A stretch of 64,000 nt of DNA from Pseudomonadota bacterium (GCA_018817425.1 JAHITX010000111.1:1-64000), one strand, 5' to 3'; shown: positions 17,212 to 26,467, numbered from the stretch's first letter. The notes: generated by a model from the letters alone, not told the origin. Numbers and translations are program-made.

Positions 17212-17256
17212 TATATGCACGAGCATATATTTACGAAATACAAGAAACGGTTGTAT
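17212..17256. promoter_or_regulatory. Two dyads, possible enhancer sites for the sigma-54 promoter
   Basis: TATATGC-ACGA-GCATATA (17212-17229) and ATACAA-N7-TTGTAT (17238-17256) are perfect inverted repeats 54-98 bp upstream of the -24 box. This is a normal position for sigma-54 activator binding sites. The regulator is not known. Confidence 0.45.
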
Positions 17257-17705
17257 AGCATATGGTATAATTTGCTAAATATCAGAAATATGGCCGATTG
17301 AGTTTCAGAGCAGTGGGCAAAAACAAGAGTTTGAGATTAATAAAATGCAGCCAGAAGCTTTATGAAAAAGTTCAAACACATGGTGTGTAACACCTTTTAA
17401 TATTAAGGTCAAATGCTTTTAAATAAATTAAACAATTTTAAATTGGCGCCTCAAAAACTATCCGCTCAAGTTGCATTTCACCTCTTTATCATTGCAATAC
17501 CTGATAGCTATACCTCACTTATAGCAATTGTAACATCTTTAAAACAGGCTTTATTCTTTTGTCATCGCGTTTGTTGCCACTAACAAACTTAAATTGATAA
17601 TTTCTGTTTTATGCATAAAAATGTTTTTGTAAAATATTTTGATGCCCCGCTGTTGAGCATTTAAAAATGTATTATCCGGGAATCCCTTTCAAATTTGTTC
17701 TTTGC

Positions 17706-17733
17706 TTGACACTAACAGGCCATTTGCTATATT
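17706..17733 (+). promoter_or_regulatory. Sigma-70 promoter of the menaquinone operon
   Basis: TTGACA and TATATT are separated by 16 bp. This is the best -35/-10 pair before the UbiD-type gene and would leave a leader of about 170 nt. No riboswitch was recognised in the leader. Confidence 0.5.
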
Positions 17734-17912
17734 TACACAGTTACAGAAAGCATTCGCCCGGTATATCATTTATAATACTTTGATATAATACAATATTATG
17801 TTATATAAAAATTATATACTAAATACCGTATTTTTTAAGTCCGTTAAATATTTGATTTAAACCATTACCGTAATTTCACGAATACAGAAAATATATAAAA
17901 GGCAAAAAAATT

Positions 17913-19355
17913 ATGCCCTATAAGAATTTAAGAGAATTTATCGAAAAACTGGAAGCTTTGGGAGAATTGCATCGAATAAAAGCTGAAGTAGATCCTATTC
18001 TTGAAATTACAGAAATTACCGATCGGATTTCAAAATCAGACGGCCCTGCTCTTTTATTTGAAAAAGTAAGAGGGTTTTCATATCCTATTATTATTAATGC
18101 ATTCGGAAGTTATAAGCGTATGCAACTTGCTCTTTCATGTAATTCTTTTGATGAAATAGCCGCCCGTCTTGAATCCAGTATAAAGATGCGCCCTCCCGAA
18201 GGACTAATGGGAAAAATAAAGATGCTTTTTGCCTTAAAAGAAATGGCAGGGCTTATGCCCAAAAAGGTAAAAAAAGCTCCTTGTCAGGAAAAGGTTTTTA
18301 CCGAGGGTCCCCTTTTGGATAAGCTTCCCATTATTCAATGCTGGCCGGATGATGGCGGACCTTTTATAACCCTTCCAATAGTAATTACCAAAGATCCTGA
18401 AACCGGAATTCAAAATGCAGGCATGTATCGCATGCAGAAATACGATAACACTTCAACAGGAATGCACTGGCAATATAATAAGGATGGAACACGTCATTTC
18501 GATAAATATAAAAATCTTAATCGGCGTATGGATGTGGCTGTTGCGCTTGGCGGATCACCTTCGGTTACATATGCGGCAACTGCACCTCTTCCGCCCGATA
18601 TTGACGAACTTGTTTTTGCGGGCTTTCTGGATTCAAAGCCTGTTGAAATTGTTAAAGCCAAAACCGTGGATCTGTATGTACCGGCAGAATCGGATTTTGT
18701 GATTGAAGGCTATGTAGATCCAGCCGAAGAACGTATTGAAGGCCCTTTCGGGGATCATACAGGTTTTTACTCGGCAGCCGATATTTATCCGGTATTTCAT
18801 ATAACAGCTGTAACATGCAGAAACGATGCGATTTACCCGGCAACAATTGTTGGAAAGCCACCCATGGAAGACTGCTACATGGCAAAGGCAACCGAAAGAA
18901 TATTTCTTACCCTCTTAAAATTCGTTTTCCCTGAAATTGTTGATATGGAACTTCCTTTAGAAGGTGTATTTCATAACTGCGCTCTTGTTTCTATAGACAA
19001 GAAGCATCCGGGACAGGCAAAAAAAATAATAAGCGCCCTCTGGGGAATTGGGCAGATGTCGTCTACAAAATTTATTGCAGTTTTTGATAAAGACATTAAT
19101 CTTCAGGATTCCAGCACTGTTGTTTGGAAACTTTTAAATAATGTTGATCCAAAAAGAGATTTAATCTTTTCTGAAGGGCCGCTTGATGCTCTTGACCATT
19201 CAGCTCCTTTTGCCAATTTCGGCGGGAAAATGGGTATTGACGCCACAAGAAAAACACGCGAAGAAGGTATGGGAAGAGAGTGGCCTGAAGAAATAGTCAT
19301 GTCTGAGGATATAAAAGAAAAGGTTACAAAACGCTGGAAAGAATATGGGTTTTAA
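17913..19355 (+). CDS. mqnL: UbiD-family decarboxylase of the futalosine menaquinone pathway
   Basis: This 480-residue protein is a full-length UbiD-family (prenylated-FMN) decarboxylase. It has KDPETGIQNAGMYRMQ (near 160-175) and EGPFGDHTGFYS (near 279-290), which contains the conserved catalytic acid region, and ends GREWPEEIVMSEDIKEKV. In organisms that make menaquinone by the futalosine route, a UbiD homologue removes the carboxyl group of the dihydroxynaphthoate intermediate after prenylation. The next three genes are prenyltransferase, aminofutalosine synthase and chorismate dehydratase, which supports that role strongly. The stop overlaps the prenyltransferase start by 11 bp. An aromatic carboxylase role was considered and is less likely. 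Confidence 0.85.
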   Translation: MPYKNLREFIEKLEALGELHRIKAEVDPILEITEITDRISKSDGPALLFEKVRGFSYPIIINAFGSYKRMQLALSCNSFDEIAARLESSIKMRPPEGLMGKIKMLFALKEMAGLMPKKVKKAPCQEKVFTEGPLLDKLPIIQCWPDDGGPFITLPIVITKDPETGIQNAGMYRMQKYDNTSTGMHWQYNKDGTRHFDKYKNLNRRMDVAVALGGSPSVTYAATAPLPPDIDELVFAGFLDSKPVEIVKAKTVDLYVPAESDFVIEGYVDPAEERIEGPFGDHTGFYSAADIYPVFHITAVTCRNDAIYPATIVGKPPMEDCYMAKATERIFLTLLKFVFPEIVDMELPLEGVFHNCALVSIDKKHPGQAKKIISALWGIGQMSSTKFIAVFDKDINLQDSSTVVWKLLNNVDPKRDLIFSEGPLDALDHSAPFANFGGKMGIDATRKTREEGMGREWPEEIVMSEDIKEKVTKRWKEYGF

Positions 19356-20202
19356 AAAGTTTTCCAACCTTATAATGATAGAACAAACCCTTTTTGCTCT
19401 GCCTTTCGCGTATATAGGCATTCTTTTTGCCGATGGGGTTGATAGCGCAAAAGTCAAAACCCTTTCAATATGGATACTTGCAACAATTGCCTTGATTGCT
19501 GCAAGAACAGCAGGAATGTCATTTAACAGGGCAATAGATGCAAATATAGATGCAAAAAATCCGAGGACAAAAGACCGTACCATACCAAAAGGAGAAGCAA
19601 CAAAAGCTGAAGTCTGGCTTATCGGAGCAGTATCTTCTGTTGTTCTTATTGTTTCATCTTATTTTTTAAATCCTCTTTGCTTTTACCTGTCTTTTGTTGC
19701 GGTTTTTCTTTTATTCACATATTCATATTTTAAACGGTTTTCGTCATCATCACATTTTTATTTAGGACTTGTTGAAGCAGCCGCACCAATAGGCGGTTAC
19801 CTTGCGGTAACCGGAAAATTTTCTATTGTTCCTTTCATACTTGGCGGAGCAATTCTTCTATGGATTGCCGGGCTTGATATTGTATATGCTCTTTTGGACA
19901 AGGAATTTGATCGGAAAGAAAAGCTTTATTCACTTCCTTCCGTCTATGGTAGAAAAAGGGCTCTTACGGCCTCAGCCGCTTGCTATATACTGTCATTTAC
20001 TGCAATGATTGCGGCAGGAATGATTACAGACAAAAGCATACCTTACTGGCTTGCAATAACTTGCATAGCTTTTGTTTTTATCTACCAGCAAACTATTGCA
20101 AGAAGCCATGATCTGGAACAGGCTTTGAAAAAATTTTTTAAAATCAACATGTATGTATCCCCATTTCTTTTGATTGGCACTTTCATAGATGGTTTTTTCT
20201 AA
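19345..20202 (+). CDS. mqnP: UbiA-family prenyltransferase
   Basis: The 285-residue integral membrane protein has the two aspartate-rich motifs of the UbiA family: FNRAIDANIDAKNPRTKDR (about 66-84) and GLDIVYALLDKEFDRK (about 174-189). Around eight hydrophobic segments separate them. It should attach a polyprenyl chain to the naphthoate intermediate of menaquinone. It overlaps the UbiD-type gene, which acts on the same intermediate. A 4-hydroxybenzoate prenyltransferase role would be the alternative, but no other ubiquinone genes are present. Confidence 0.87.
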   Translation: MGFKKFSNLIMIEQTLFALPFAYIGILFADGVDSAKVKTLSIWILATIALIAARTAGMSFNRAIDANIDAKNPRTKDRTIPKGEATKAEVWLIGAVSSVVLIVSSYFLNPLCFYLSFVAVFLLFTYSYFKRFSSSSHFYLGLVEAAAPIGGYLAVTGKFSIVPFILGGAILLWIAGLDIVYALLDKEFDRKEKLYSLPSVYGRKRALTASAACYILSFTAMIAAGMITDKSIPYWLAITCIAFVFIYQQTIARSHDLEQALKKFFKINMYVSPFLLIGTFIDGFF

Positions 20203-20262
20203 TCTTTTTTTTAAATTGGGCAACCCAATCAATCTTTAGACATATAACAGGATAAATATGCT

Positions 20263-21366
20263 TTGAAGCTTTTAAATTTCCCGGATACAGTTTTAAACAA
20301 GAGACTGAATAAAATTGCAGTAAAAGTATTTGAAGAAATACCTGTTTCAAAAACAGATGCAAAATATATGCTGTCAACAAACGATATTCTTGACCTTGGC
20401 AAAATAAGCAATTTTTTACGCACAAAAATGCACGGCGATAAAGCATTTTATGGCGTTAATATGAATCTTAATTTTACCAATATATGCGAACTGCGCTGCC
20501 CGCTTTGCGCTTTTTCAAGAGATGAGGGTGATAAGGATGCCTACCTTCTTTCTCTTGATGAAATTGAAAAACGGGTCAAAAATGCCGTGTTATCAGGTAT
20601 TGATGAAGTACATATTGTTGGGGGTCTGAACCCAAAACTTAAGATAGATTATTTTGAACAGATGATTAGAAGAATAAAAAATATCAAACCTGATATTTTT
20701 ATAGTCGCCTTTACTGCTGTTGAAATAGATTACTTTGCAAAAACAAATAAACTTTCAGCAAAAAACGTTTTGAAAAGATTTATTGATGCCGGAATAGGCG
20801 CTATGCCCGGCGGAGGCGCAGAAATTTTTTCACCCCATATAAGAAATATAATAGCACCAAAAAAAATCTCCGGAACAAGATGGCTTCAGATTATGAAAAC
20901 AGCTCACGAGCTGGGTCTTAAAACAAATGCCACCATGCTTTATAACCATAAAGAAGATATAAAAGACATTGTAGATCATCTATCAAGAATAAGAAATCTT
21001 CAGGATGAAACTTCCGGCTTTAAAACATTTGTTCCTCTTTTATTTCATGAAAGCAATACCAAAATAAGTTCAAAACGCAAATCATCAACCGGATACGATG
21101 ATATCAGAATCTATGCAACAAGCCGGATATTTCTGCACAACATTATGCACTTAAAAGCTCTCTGGATGTATGTTGGGGATAAAATGGCCCAGGTACTGCT
21201 AAGCTTCGGCGTAGATGATTTTGCCGCCACCTATTATGATGAAAAAGTTGTTCACGCAGCAGGAGCAAAAACGCCAGCTTACGGATCTGAGCCGTTTTTA
21301 AAGCGGCTTATTGAAAACGCCGGTCTCACGCCTGTGCGCACTACCGCAAATTACTGGACAGAGTAA
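20263..21366 (+). CDS. mqnE: Aminofutalosine synthase (radical SAM)
   Basis: This 367-residue radical SAM enzyme has CELRCPLCAFSRDEGDKDAY, giving the C-x3-C-x2-C cluster motif near residues 75-82. It also has VHIVGGLNPKL, GAMPGGGAEIF and the C-terminal GAKTPAYG, typical of MqnE. It condenses the enolpyruvyl benzoate made by MqnA with SAM to give aminofutalosine. The start shown is TTG, with AGGA about 10 bp upstream; an ATG 5 bp earlier is out of frame. It follows the prenyltransferase by 60 bp and precedes mqnA by 15 bp. Confidence 0.92.
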   Translation: MKLLNFPDTVLNKRLNKIAVKVFEEIPVSKTDAKYMLSTNDILDLGKISNFLRTKMHGDKAFYGVNMNLNFTNICELRCPLCAFSRDEGDKDAYLLSLDEIEKRVKNAVLSGIDEVHIVGGLNPKLKIDYFEQMIRRIKNIKPDIFIVAFTAVEIDYFAKTNKLSAKNVLKRFIDAGIGAMPGGGAEIFSPHIRNIIAPKKISGTRWLQIMKTAHELGLKTNATMLYNHKEDIKDIVDHLSRIRNLQDETSGFKTFVPLLFHESNTKISSKRKSSTGYDDIRIYATSRIFLHNIMHLKALWMYVGDKMAQVLLSFGVDDFAATYYDEKVVHAAGAKTPAYGSEPFLKRLIENAGLTPVRTTANYWTE

Positions 21367-21381
21367 ATTCGGAGACGCCTT

Positions 21382-22191
21382 ATGAGAATTGGCTATATTG
21401 ACTATTTGAACTGCTACCCCTTTTATTACCATATGTTTGAAAAAAAACCTTTAGCAGATATCAGTATTATTTCGGGGTTTCCTTCCGAGTTAAATAAAAT
21501 GATGCAAGACAAAGAGCTTGATTTAAGCCCCATATCTTCTGCAACTTATCCTTATATACAAGATGATGTTCTCCTTTTGCCACAATTTTGCTTAAGTTCG
21601 GTAGGCTATGTAGGATCGGTAATACTATACAGCAGATTAGATATCGATCAATTAAACGGGAAAAAAATCGGACTTTCAAATGCTTCCCATACATCCCGTG
21701 TGCTTCTTAAAATTCTTTTAAAAAGATTTTATAACTGCGAACCGGTGTATCTGCCGGCAGAACCATGCCCTGATTTAAAAGATTATGATGCGCTTCTTTG
21801 TATAGGAAATGATGCAATGACAAACAATATTGATACATCAATTTTCAAATTTGACCTTGGAGAACTTTGGCTTAAAAAAACCGGCTATCCGGTAGTATTT
21901 GCCGTATTTGCGGTGAGGAAACAAGTAATAAAAGAATATATGGAACAATTTAATTCCGTTGTAGAATCATACAAATCATCAATCCGTTGCCTGTTTGAAG
22001 AAAAAGATGAGGTAGTAAATAAAGCCAGGCAAAAATACCCTAGCATATCTTATGATGTTGACAGCTATTATAAAACATTACAGTTTGAGTTTAATGATAA
22101 TCTGAAAAATGCTTTATCATATTATTTAAAAACGGCAAACCAACTGGGTTTGCTTGAAAAAGTTGAATCCTTAAATTTTGCAGATGTGTGA
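21382..22191 (+). CDS. mqnA: Chorismate dehydratase
   Basis: The 269-residue product is MqnA, the first enzyme of the futalosine pathway, which dehydrates chorismate to 3-enolpyruvylbenzoate. The periplasmic-binding-protein-like fold begins MRIGYIDYLNCYPFYY, followed by DLSPISSATYPYIQDDVLLLP (near 53-73) and GKKIGLSNASHTSRVLLKILL (near 94-114). GGAGACGCC provides a modest ribosome site 8 bp upstream. It is the last gene of the menaquinone operon; MqnB, C and D are not in the window. Confidence 0.9.
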   Translation: MRIGYIDYLNCYPFYYHMFEKKPLADISIISGFPSELNKMMQDKELDLSPISSATYPYIQDDVLLLPQFCLSSVGYVGSVILYSRLDIDQLNGKKIGLSNASHTSRVLLKILLKRFYNCEPVYLPAEPCPDLKDYDALLCIGNDAMTNNIDTSIFKFDLGELWLKKTGYPVVFAVFAVRKQVIKEYMEQFNSVVESYKSSIRCLFEEKDEVVNKARQKYPSISYDVDSYYKTLQFEFNDNLKNALSYYLKTANQLGLLEKVESLNFADV

Positions 22192-22239
22192 TCAAATATG
22201 AAGTTGAAATCATCCATTATCACTAAATAAGAACCAATC

Positions 22240-22392
22240 ATGATTAAGAATGATTTATCTGCAATTCATCCGGGAGAATTCCTGACTGAAATCATAGGAG
22301 AGTTGAAAATATCGCAAGCCGGGTTCGCGCGCGCCATCGGGGTATCACCCATGCGGATTTCACATGTTATCAAGGGTGATCGTCCATTTTAA
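22240..22392 (+). pseudogene. Truncated HigA/VapI-type antitoxin
   Basis: The 50-residue reading frame has the start of a HigA-like XRE antitoxin: IHPGEFLTEIIGELKISQAGFARAIG and ISHVIKGDRPF. Whole members are near 95-100 residues; this one stops directly after the recognition helix. No HigB toxin precedes it. It is probably the remnant of a toxin-antitoxin pair left after rearrangement. Confidence 0.6.
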
Positions 22393-23013
22393 AATTAATT
22401 TCCCGATATATTTTCACTTATTCCCTGGCATCTGCATACCGGACTTCTTGTTTTTGATTTTGTTATAGTCATGGAAGGGGTTCCCCATAAGTTAATCGAG
22501 GTAAAACCCTTCCGATAAAACCACTACAAGGTCAATGCATTATTTTGCAAGTCAGTTTGAAAATACCCAAAGCATCCAGCTTGTTCACCATCTTCACAAT
22601 GAAGAGCATCTGGCCGGAATAGATATTTTACGTGCAGGTGACTGGCTGGCAGGACTTGAGGCTTGATAGGCAGAATGCATTCCCCATCAACAATACGTAT
22701 TGATACCTTCGTAGTTACTCCACAAATCGTAATACAGGCGAAAGCCGGAATACGGAAAATATCAAAGTTCTGAATTCCAAATCAAACACTGAATGATATT
22801 AAAAGGTTAACATATAAAAACATATTATTGCAAATAATCTGTCAATAGATTATATACTTTCAAAGCAACTTAAATTATTGATGATTGTTTAGGAGAATTA
22901 GAATAATTTTTTATTCTTCCGGATGTCATTACATTTATAAAGTTATCCGGAGCTGGCGAATAAATAGTCGGCGGGGTCGGCTCGCTGAGCGTAACTAACG
23001 AAATTACAGGAAA
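22393..23013. other. Degenerate intergenic region
   Basis: Apart from the short remnant frame listed separately, this stretch holds no gene I can support. Close to its right end TCCGGA occurs twice about 25 bp apart and GTCGGC is repeated (near 22967-22980). These may belong to the promoter of the following surface protein, but no -24/-12 or good -35/-10 pair was found. Confidence 0.4.
22535..22666 (+). pseudogene. Short unidentified reading frame, probably a gene remnant
   Basis: A 43-codon frame ends in GIDILRAGDWLAGLEA. It looks like the C-terminus of a soluble protein but I do not recognise the family. No ribosome site is clear. It lies in a broken region between the antitoxin fragment and a surface-protein gene. 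Confidence 0.25.
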
Positions 23014-23019
23014 ATGATT

Positions 23020-23679
23020 ATGAAAAAGAAACTTGCAGTAAAATTGGCAACAGGAATGGTTTTATTGTTACTATTTGCGGCCCAATCCCAGGCCGGCACT
23101 ATTTTGTCCAACTTCCCAGGGAATCCTTCATATGATCAATTAACAGGTTTGGGAACGAATGCATTGGGTGATAACACAAAGGGTGTGGGTTTGATCATGG
23201 GGGCGAATTCTATGAATTTCGTATCGATGACCACCTTGATTTCAAACTCCGAGTCACCTTCCGTATTGAGCGGCGGCATTTACAGCGACTCTTTGGGCAA
23301 TCCAGGCGCACTATTGAAGGACTTTACTCCGATAAATGTACCGGAATCACCTTCAGTATATTTTTACGACTATACGCTTACCATTGCTGGTTCGTTCACA
23401 CTTGCCGCAAACACCTCATATTGGTTTGTGCTTGACGGTCCCACGTATACAAATCATTTATCTTGGCATGCCTTAAATCCCAATGTTGCACCGACAGCAT
23501 CGGGTGATATTTCGTACACCGGTTATCGCTACTCTTCCAATGGGGGGACGAGTTGGGGTTCGTCATCATTCTATAATGGTGTTGCCATCGATGCGTCGCC
23601 TGTCCCACTCCCAGGTGCTGTCTGGTTGTTAGGTCCCTGCGTCGTCGGTCTTTTTGGGTTACGAAGAAAAAAATTATAA
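23020..23679 (+). CDS. Exported protein with PEP-CTERM-like sorting tail
   Basis: This 219-residue protein starts with a signal peptide (MKKKLAVKLATG, hydrophobic to AQSQA, residues 1-25). It ends with a sorting-like tail: VPLPGAVWLLG, a hydrophobic stretch and RRKKL. The middle is rich in Ser, Thr, Gly, Asn and aromatic residues with no family I know. Such tails are recognised by exosortases (PEP-CTERM/VPxPA systems) and the proteins end up in the envelope or biofilm matrix. I prefer the second ATG because AGGA is 8 bp upstream of it; the first lies 6 bp earlier. No exosortase gene is in the window. Confidence 0.75.
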   Translation: MKKKLAVKLATGMVLLLLFAAQSQAGTILSNFPGNPSYDQLTGLGTNALGDNTKGVGLIMGANSMNFVSMTTLISNSESPSVLSGGIYSDSLGNPGALLKDFTPINVPESPSVYFYDYTLTIAGSFTLAANTSYWFVLDGPTYTNHLSWHALNPNVAPTASGDISYTGYRYSSNGGTSWGSSSFYNGVAIDASPVPLPGAVWLLGPCVVGLFGLRRKKL

Positions 23680-23689
23680 AATTGCCGGG

Positions 23690-23758
23690 AGCTCGAGTAG
23701 ACGGCTGGACATAGGCGTTTCCGTCTTCGGCAAGGCCATTGGCCGCCGCTACTCAGCT
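23690..23758. repeat. Imperfect palindrome, REP-like
   Basis: AGCTcGAGTAG and CTACTCAGCT form arms with one bulged base, and the interior contains further pairing (ACGG/CCGT, GGC/GCC). It lies between the surface-protein gene and a fragment of a REP-associated transposase, the type of enzyme that acts on such palindromes. It could also be the terminator of the upstream gene, though no T-run follows. Confidence 0.4.
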
Positions 23759-23814
23759 TGGTCGTTTATTCCTTGAAGAAACTATCGGGGTCAAAACCTT
23801 GAAATATGAACTAA

Positions 23815-24102
23815 CTTGACAATCGGTTGTCCTGCTATATCCATCGCAATCCACTTCGAGCAGGAGTTGTGGATAGATTGGCGGATTATAAATGGAACAG
23901 TTATCTATTTTACGGTTATAAAAAGAAAGGTCCGGACTGGTTAAAATCCTCAATCATACTGGACTATCTTTCAGCATCCGACCCACACAAGGCATACCGC
24001 AAGAAAATGCAGGAATATGCTGAAGAAAAGCAAAGGCTGCTGCAACCTTTGCTTTTTAAAAAGGTATTTCCTACAGAGTTAATTACTGCGCCTTCTTATT
24101 AA
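23815..24102 (+). pseudogene. C-terminal fragment of a REP-associated (Y1) transposase
   Basis: The open frame encodes CYIHRNPLRAGVVDRLADYKWNSY, the block after the catalytic tyrosine region in REP-associated tyrosine transposases (TnpA_REP). The N-terminal HUH domain is absent and the frame is closed by a stop just upstream. The 3' end overlaps the end of the convergent surface-protein gene by 24 bp. It is a decayed mobile element. Confidence 0.7.
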
Positions 24103-24903
24103 TGCGATCATCCCCAAAAGACCTGAGCCCATCAACCATATAGCTCCCGGAATGGGAACGGTTGTGGCACCAAGCACTAAATCCGTAGTGTCATCAAAGG
24201 TTAAATTAAGAGTATTGTACGCATCGGCCCAGGAATTGGACCCAACGGCTCTGGCATGCAGAATGGATACTACATAGAAAGACTGGCCTGGATCCAGGGC
24301 CAATAAAATCGAGTCCGAAACAGAACCATCCGTGATGGTATCTGAAAATTCAAGACCCATTGTGGAGTTTTCATAATCTTCATCATAAAATAATTTAGCC
24401 CCAAGCTCCCCTAAAAGGGTTCCAGGATCATAATAGTAACCAAAATTAATCGGTTGATAAACATATATATCGGCACCTAAATAGACTCTACTGCTTGCAT
24501 CCGGGTCGTAAAGGCTTCCGGTTAGAATTGCGTTTAGGCTAAGTGTTGTCGAAGCAGCGCCAGTATAGGTATAGCCTTGAATGGCCTGTGCGGTGGCCCA
24601 GGCACCGTTGTCGAGCCCACTAAGATGGAGTGCTTTTGCCTTGAGGTTAATATTAAGGCCGAGCGTGGATTCAGCTTCTGCTGAACCGCGATCATCTGTA
24701 AAAGAACTGTGGGCATACGTTTCCCCTTGCCAGCCAGCGTAAGTGCCTTCAAAATTTGTATAGTAACTAGGGGCATAGAATGTGGTAGTGGATGTTTCCG
24801 CACCGTAAATGCCACTTCCCAATGCCGCAGATACATATGTCAGTTCCCCAAGAAACAGGGTAAGGACCCCAAAGAATAAAATACCCAAAAACCTTTTTTT
24901 CAT
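24079..24903 (-). CDS. Exported protein with PEP-CTERM-like sorting tail
   Basis: The 274-residue product has a signal peptide (MKKRFLGILFFGVLTLFLG to about residue 27) and the tail VPIPGAIWLMGSGLLGMIALIRRRSN. The body is rich in Tyr, Thr, Ser and Ala and predicted by eye to be beta-strand rich; no enzyme motif is seen. It follows a second such gene by 51 bp on the same strand, and both are probably transcribed from the sigma-54 promoter at about 25.84 kb. It should be exported and processed by an exosortase encoded elsewhere. Confidence 0.75.
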   Translation of the reverse strand: MKKRFLGILFFGVLTLFLGELTYVSAALGSGIYGAETSTTTFYAPSYYTNFEGTYAGWQGETYAHSSFTDDRGSAEAESTLGLNINLKAKALHLSGLDNGAWATAQAIQGYTYTGAASTTLSLNAILTGSLYDPDASSRVYLGADIYVYQPINFGYYYDPGTLLGELGAKLFYDEDYENSTMGLEFSDTITDGSVSDSILLALDPGQSFYVVSILHARAVGSNSWADAYNTLNLTFDDTTDLVLGATTVPIPGAIWLMGSGLLGMIALIRRRSN

Positions 24904-24954
24904 TTTGCCTCCTTTTAATATTAATCGTTTTTAATCATTATTTCCTTTAATCTA

Positions 24955-25764
24955 TTATCTTTTAATCTGTCTTCTGATCCCGGCCAACCCCAAAATACCT
25001 GATCCGAGAAGAAACAAAGAAGCAGGAATTGGAACGGCTGGAGGAGCGCTGGTTTGCCAATTGTCCTGACCATCAAGATTGCCCAATTCGAAATCCTCAA
25101 AACCTTGTGAATCATATATCGGTGAACCTTCGATAATTAAATTGTCTAAATAAATTATATCGAATTCATTGTTGAAACCATACAACCCAAAAAAATAACC
25201 TTTAATCGAATTGCTGTTATTGATTATCAATGGATAATTAATATCGATCTGTGTGCCATCATACCATGAAGAAACATACCCATGAATGTCGCCTGTATAC
25301 TCGGATGACATATAAGGTTGCGGGTTTTCAAATAAATCCCATACCATTTTCAGATTTACCCATCGGTCAAAAATAGTAGCGGATGTATTTGTCGTTACCT
25401 TTCCAATAAAAGGATAAGTACCCCATTGATCTTGACCCCCATAATTTGGATCAATCGACGCGTCTCCATCACTGTCCCATGACCACCAAAGCCATTCCTG
25501 ATTTAAATCATACGGGCGATAAATATCAAAACTGACAGTGAGGCTATGGTGCTGGTCATAACTGGGAACCACGTTCTCATTGAAAGGAATAAAAATCCAG
25601 CTATAATCATCTGGTTTTTCGACTTGGATCTGAACCACCTTGTTTCCTGAATTCAGCGGGTCAATAACCACTTGAGGTTGGGTCAGTGTGGCATGAGCCG
25701 CTCCCGTAATCCCGGAAATACCAAAAAATAAAATAACAATTATAAATAACCTGAATCTTATCAT
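24955..25764 (-). CDS. Exported protein with PEP-CTERM-like sorting tail
   Basis: This protein of 269 residues begins MIRFRLFIIVILFFGISG with a cleavage site near AHA, and ends VPIPASLFLLGSGILGLAGIRRQIKR. The start is set by GGGAG 8 bp upstream; a longer frame exists but lacks a signal peptide at its front. The body contains a lectin- or jelly-roll-like pattern of strands (WIFIPFNENVVP, NQEWLWWSWDSDGDASIDP). It may bind carbohydrate, but this is a guess. It is the first gene of a two-gene unit behind a sigma-54 promoter. Confidence 0.72.
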   Translation of the reverse strand: MIRFRLFIIVILFFGISGITGAAHATLTQPQVVIDPLNSGNKVVQIQVEKPDDYSWIFIPFNENVVPSYDQHHSLTVSFDIYRPYDLNQEWLWWSWDSDGDASIDPNYGGQDQWGTYPFIGKVTTNTSATIFDRWVNLKMVWDLFENPQPYMSSEYTGDIHGYVSSWYDGTQIDINYPLIINNSNSIKGYFFGLYGFNNEFDIIYLDNLIIEGSPIYDSQGFEDFELGNLDGQDNWQTSAPPAVPIPASLFLLGSGILGLAGIRRQIKR

Positions 25765-25837
25765 TTTAGTTCTCCCAATAAACTTATTTTGTTTGCAATT
25801 TGGTTGGAAAATAGATTTTTTATCGATTAAATTATTT

Positions 25838-25853
25838 AGCAATAATTATACCA
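25838..25853 (-). promoter_or_regulatory. Sigma-54 promoter of a PEP-CTERM-type gene pair
   Basis: The minus strand reads TGGTATAATTATTGCT. GG and GC are 10 bp apart and the -12 box TTGCT is exact. It is about 75 bp upstream of the 269-residue protein's start. The near-identical TGGCATAATAATTGCA precedes the other such gene at 27368, which supports both. Confidence 0.6.
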
Positions 25854-25915
25854 ATCAATATATCTATTTGATAATATAGAATTATAAGAATTATGTTTTT
25901 ATGATAAATGATAAA

Positions 25916-26268
25916 TTGTAAAGAAGTCCGACATATATTTATAGCTATTATGTATAATTTATTTAAATAAAATTGAATCCGAAATCAATTTATTTATATT
26001 AATATATAATATACAGATAGTTATAAATATATATCTAATTAACAATTAAAAACATTCTAATTAGCATTAGTTATCAATTAAGATATAATAATTTGGAATT
26101 ATTGAATTGATCATAAATAAGAAGGTCTTTTGTAAATATGTAAAGAAATCCGACATTTTTAGAGCATATTTTTTAGATTTTCAGCAATAAATCATCAAGA
26201 TAATAATATTTTATCAAATAGTTGGATAATAATTAGATGCAGTTTAGAATATGTAAATAATACCGACG
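25916..26268 (-). promoter_or_regulatory. Three 18-bp direct repeats, probable activator sites
   Basis: Copies lie at 25916-25933, 26138-26155 and 26251-26268, all in the same direction. Read towards the gene they are TGTCGG-N6-TTTACA-like (plus-strand consensus WTGTAAA-N5-CCGACR). They start 63 bp upstream of the sigma-54 promoter, where enhancer-binding proteins act. The surrounding DNA is very A+T rich. Confidence 0.55.
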
Positions 26269-26278
26269 GTAATAAAAT

Positions 26279-26467
26279 ATGTATCAGTTTTCAGCATTAG
26301 TTGAGGAGCCTTCGGATCGTTTCGATATGGAGGTTTTCGCCTATGTGTTGATGAGCAATCATTATTATCTTTTACTAAAGACATTGAATGCAATTTATCC
26401 AAGGTCATGCAACGATGAAACCGTAAAAAGTCCGGAAATTGCAATTTATGAAAATCTCACTCAATAA
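26279..26467 (+). pseudogene. Frameshifted fragment of a REP-associated (Y1) transposase
   Basis: The frame encodes RFDMEVFAYVLMSNHYYLLLKT, the metal-binding block of Y1 transposases, usually NHYHLLL. The second histidine of the HUH motif is tyrosine, so the active site is lost. After this block the family sequence LSKVMQR continues in another frame and then meets a stop. The fragment starts 11 bp after the third 18-bp repeat. Confidence 0.65.

Larger units (their letters stand above)
16995..17912. other. 918-bp divergent intergenic region
   Basis: This gap separates the minus-strand etf operon from the plus-strand menaquinone operon. It holds the sigma-54 promoter and dyads next to etfA and a sigma-70 promoter on the menaquinone side. 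A short GGTGT-GTA-ACACC hairpin followed by TTTT lies at about 17380-17397. I see no convincing gene in it. Confidence 0.6.

Noticed and set aside
17913-19355. UbiD-type carboxylase of naphthalene, benzene or phenylphosphate
   Set aside because: It is in one operon with prenyltransferase, mqnE and mqnA, which explains it as a menaquinone enzyme.
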